Source of the DNA: Lysobacter_C viscosus
GTDB taxonomy: Bacteria; Pseudomonadota; Gammaproteobacteria; Xanthomonadales; Xanthomonadaceae
Reading direction: 5' to 3'
Length of the DNA stretch: 64,000 bases
Assembly: GCF_046600715.1 (NCBI RefSeq)
Contig: NZ_JBJMAV010000002.1
Coordinates: 248,001 to 312,000, forward strand
The translations under genes were made by a program, and so were the position numbers. Under the pieces are notes generated by a model. The model worked only from the letters and a program-made list of their open reading frames with translations, searched no databases and was not told the origin of the DNA. Each line of letters opens with the position of its first letter. Positions within the stretch are counted from its first letter, which is position 1. This document shows, piece after piece, positions 63,864 to 64,000 of the stretch.

Positions 63864-63968
63864 TGGGGCTCGGGTGGGATCCTGGCGCCGGCCATCGCGG
63901 CCCGGGCCGCTCCCGCGCAGGCCCGCGCACCCCCTACAGAAACCCCGCCCCCGGCCGACAACGCCTGC

Positions 63969-64000
63969 ATGAGCCGGGACCTCCTTGACCGCATCGACCA
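63969..64000 (+). CDS. cheV: Start of a probable chemotaxis protein CheV (cut by the window edge)
   Basis: Only 10 residues are visible: MSRDLLDRID. This matches the usual N-terminus of CheV in xanthomonads, and cheV normally lies beside flgA there. The identification depends on position as much as on sequence. A Shine-Dalgarno is not obvious. Confidence 0.45.
   Translation, partial: MSRDLLDRID

Noticed and set aside
63890..63915. Sigma-54-like TGGCGCC...TCGC before the probable cheV
   Set aside because: The GG to GC distance is one base too long and the match is weak.

Overview
The window looks like chromosomal DNA of a gammaproteobacterium in the Xanthomonadaceae/Lysobacteraceae, close to Lysobacter or Luteimonas (genus is an inference). 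The reasons are uniformly high G+C, dense head-to-tail genes, a GTP-dependent PEP carboxykinase, the order thiS-thiG-trmB, the order flgN-flgM-flgA next to a probable cheV, GTAGGAGCG-type palindromic repeats, and the long intergenic inverted repeat carrying TTTTCTTTGG/CCAAAGAAAA blocks. There is no phage, plasmid, transposase, CRISPR array or defence island. Most genes are housekeeping.

Layout. 1-9.6 kb: 3' part of hslO, a secreted barrel-like protein, a TonB-dependent receptor with a putative 2OG-Fe(II) oxygenase and a TPR-sulfotransferase, then pckG. 9-20.5 kb: a TetR regulator divergent from fadE, a membrane phosphoesterase, an MFS-like transporter, a GMC oxidoreductase, lemA with a large M48 protease, and a serine hydrolase. 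20.5-25.9 kb: a Lys/Ala histone H1-like gene with a possible small RNA upstream, gcvT-gcvH, nfeD with an SPFH gene, and Fur-controlled hemP. 26-33.5 kb: aldo/keto reductase, a GDT1-type exporter, a GGDEF protein, nucleoside transporter with ribokinase, dusB and a methyltransferase.

35-41.6 kb is a methionine/SAM-cycle block: metK makes SAM, ahcY (behind a clear SAH riboswitch) removes SAH, and metF supplies methyl-folate. Between metK and ahcY sit an internally deleted restriction-modification remnant and an unusual zinc-ribbon SDR-like protein without the catalytic Tyr. 41.7-54.6 kb: tandem DUF4124-like secreted paralogues, ilvE, a two-component system, rimK with its retropepsin-like partner, tRNA-Gly(CCC), a GDSL autotransporter esterase, thiS-thiG-trmB and an SLC13-type transporter. 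54.8-58.4 kb: Rieske protein, FAH-family enzyme, mscL, M28 peptidase.

58.4-64 kb is the edge of a flagellar cluster. flgA, flgM, flgN and a histidine kinase run leftward, flgM/flgN and flgN/kinase each overlapping by 4 bases. The kinase faces a convergent protein with degenerate GGDEF and EAL domains plus a C-terminal receiver domain. This suggests a phosphorelay feeding a non-enzymatic c-di-GMP effector linked to motility.

The strongest items for follow-up are the kinase plus degenerate GGDEF-EAL-REC pair tied to flgN, the SAH riboswitch, the candidate small RNA at about 21.7-21.9 kb, the Tyr-less SDR, the restriction-modification scar, and the receptor/oxygenase/sulfotransferase cluster.
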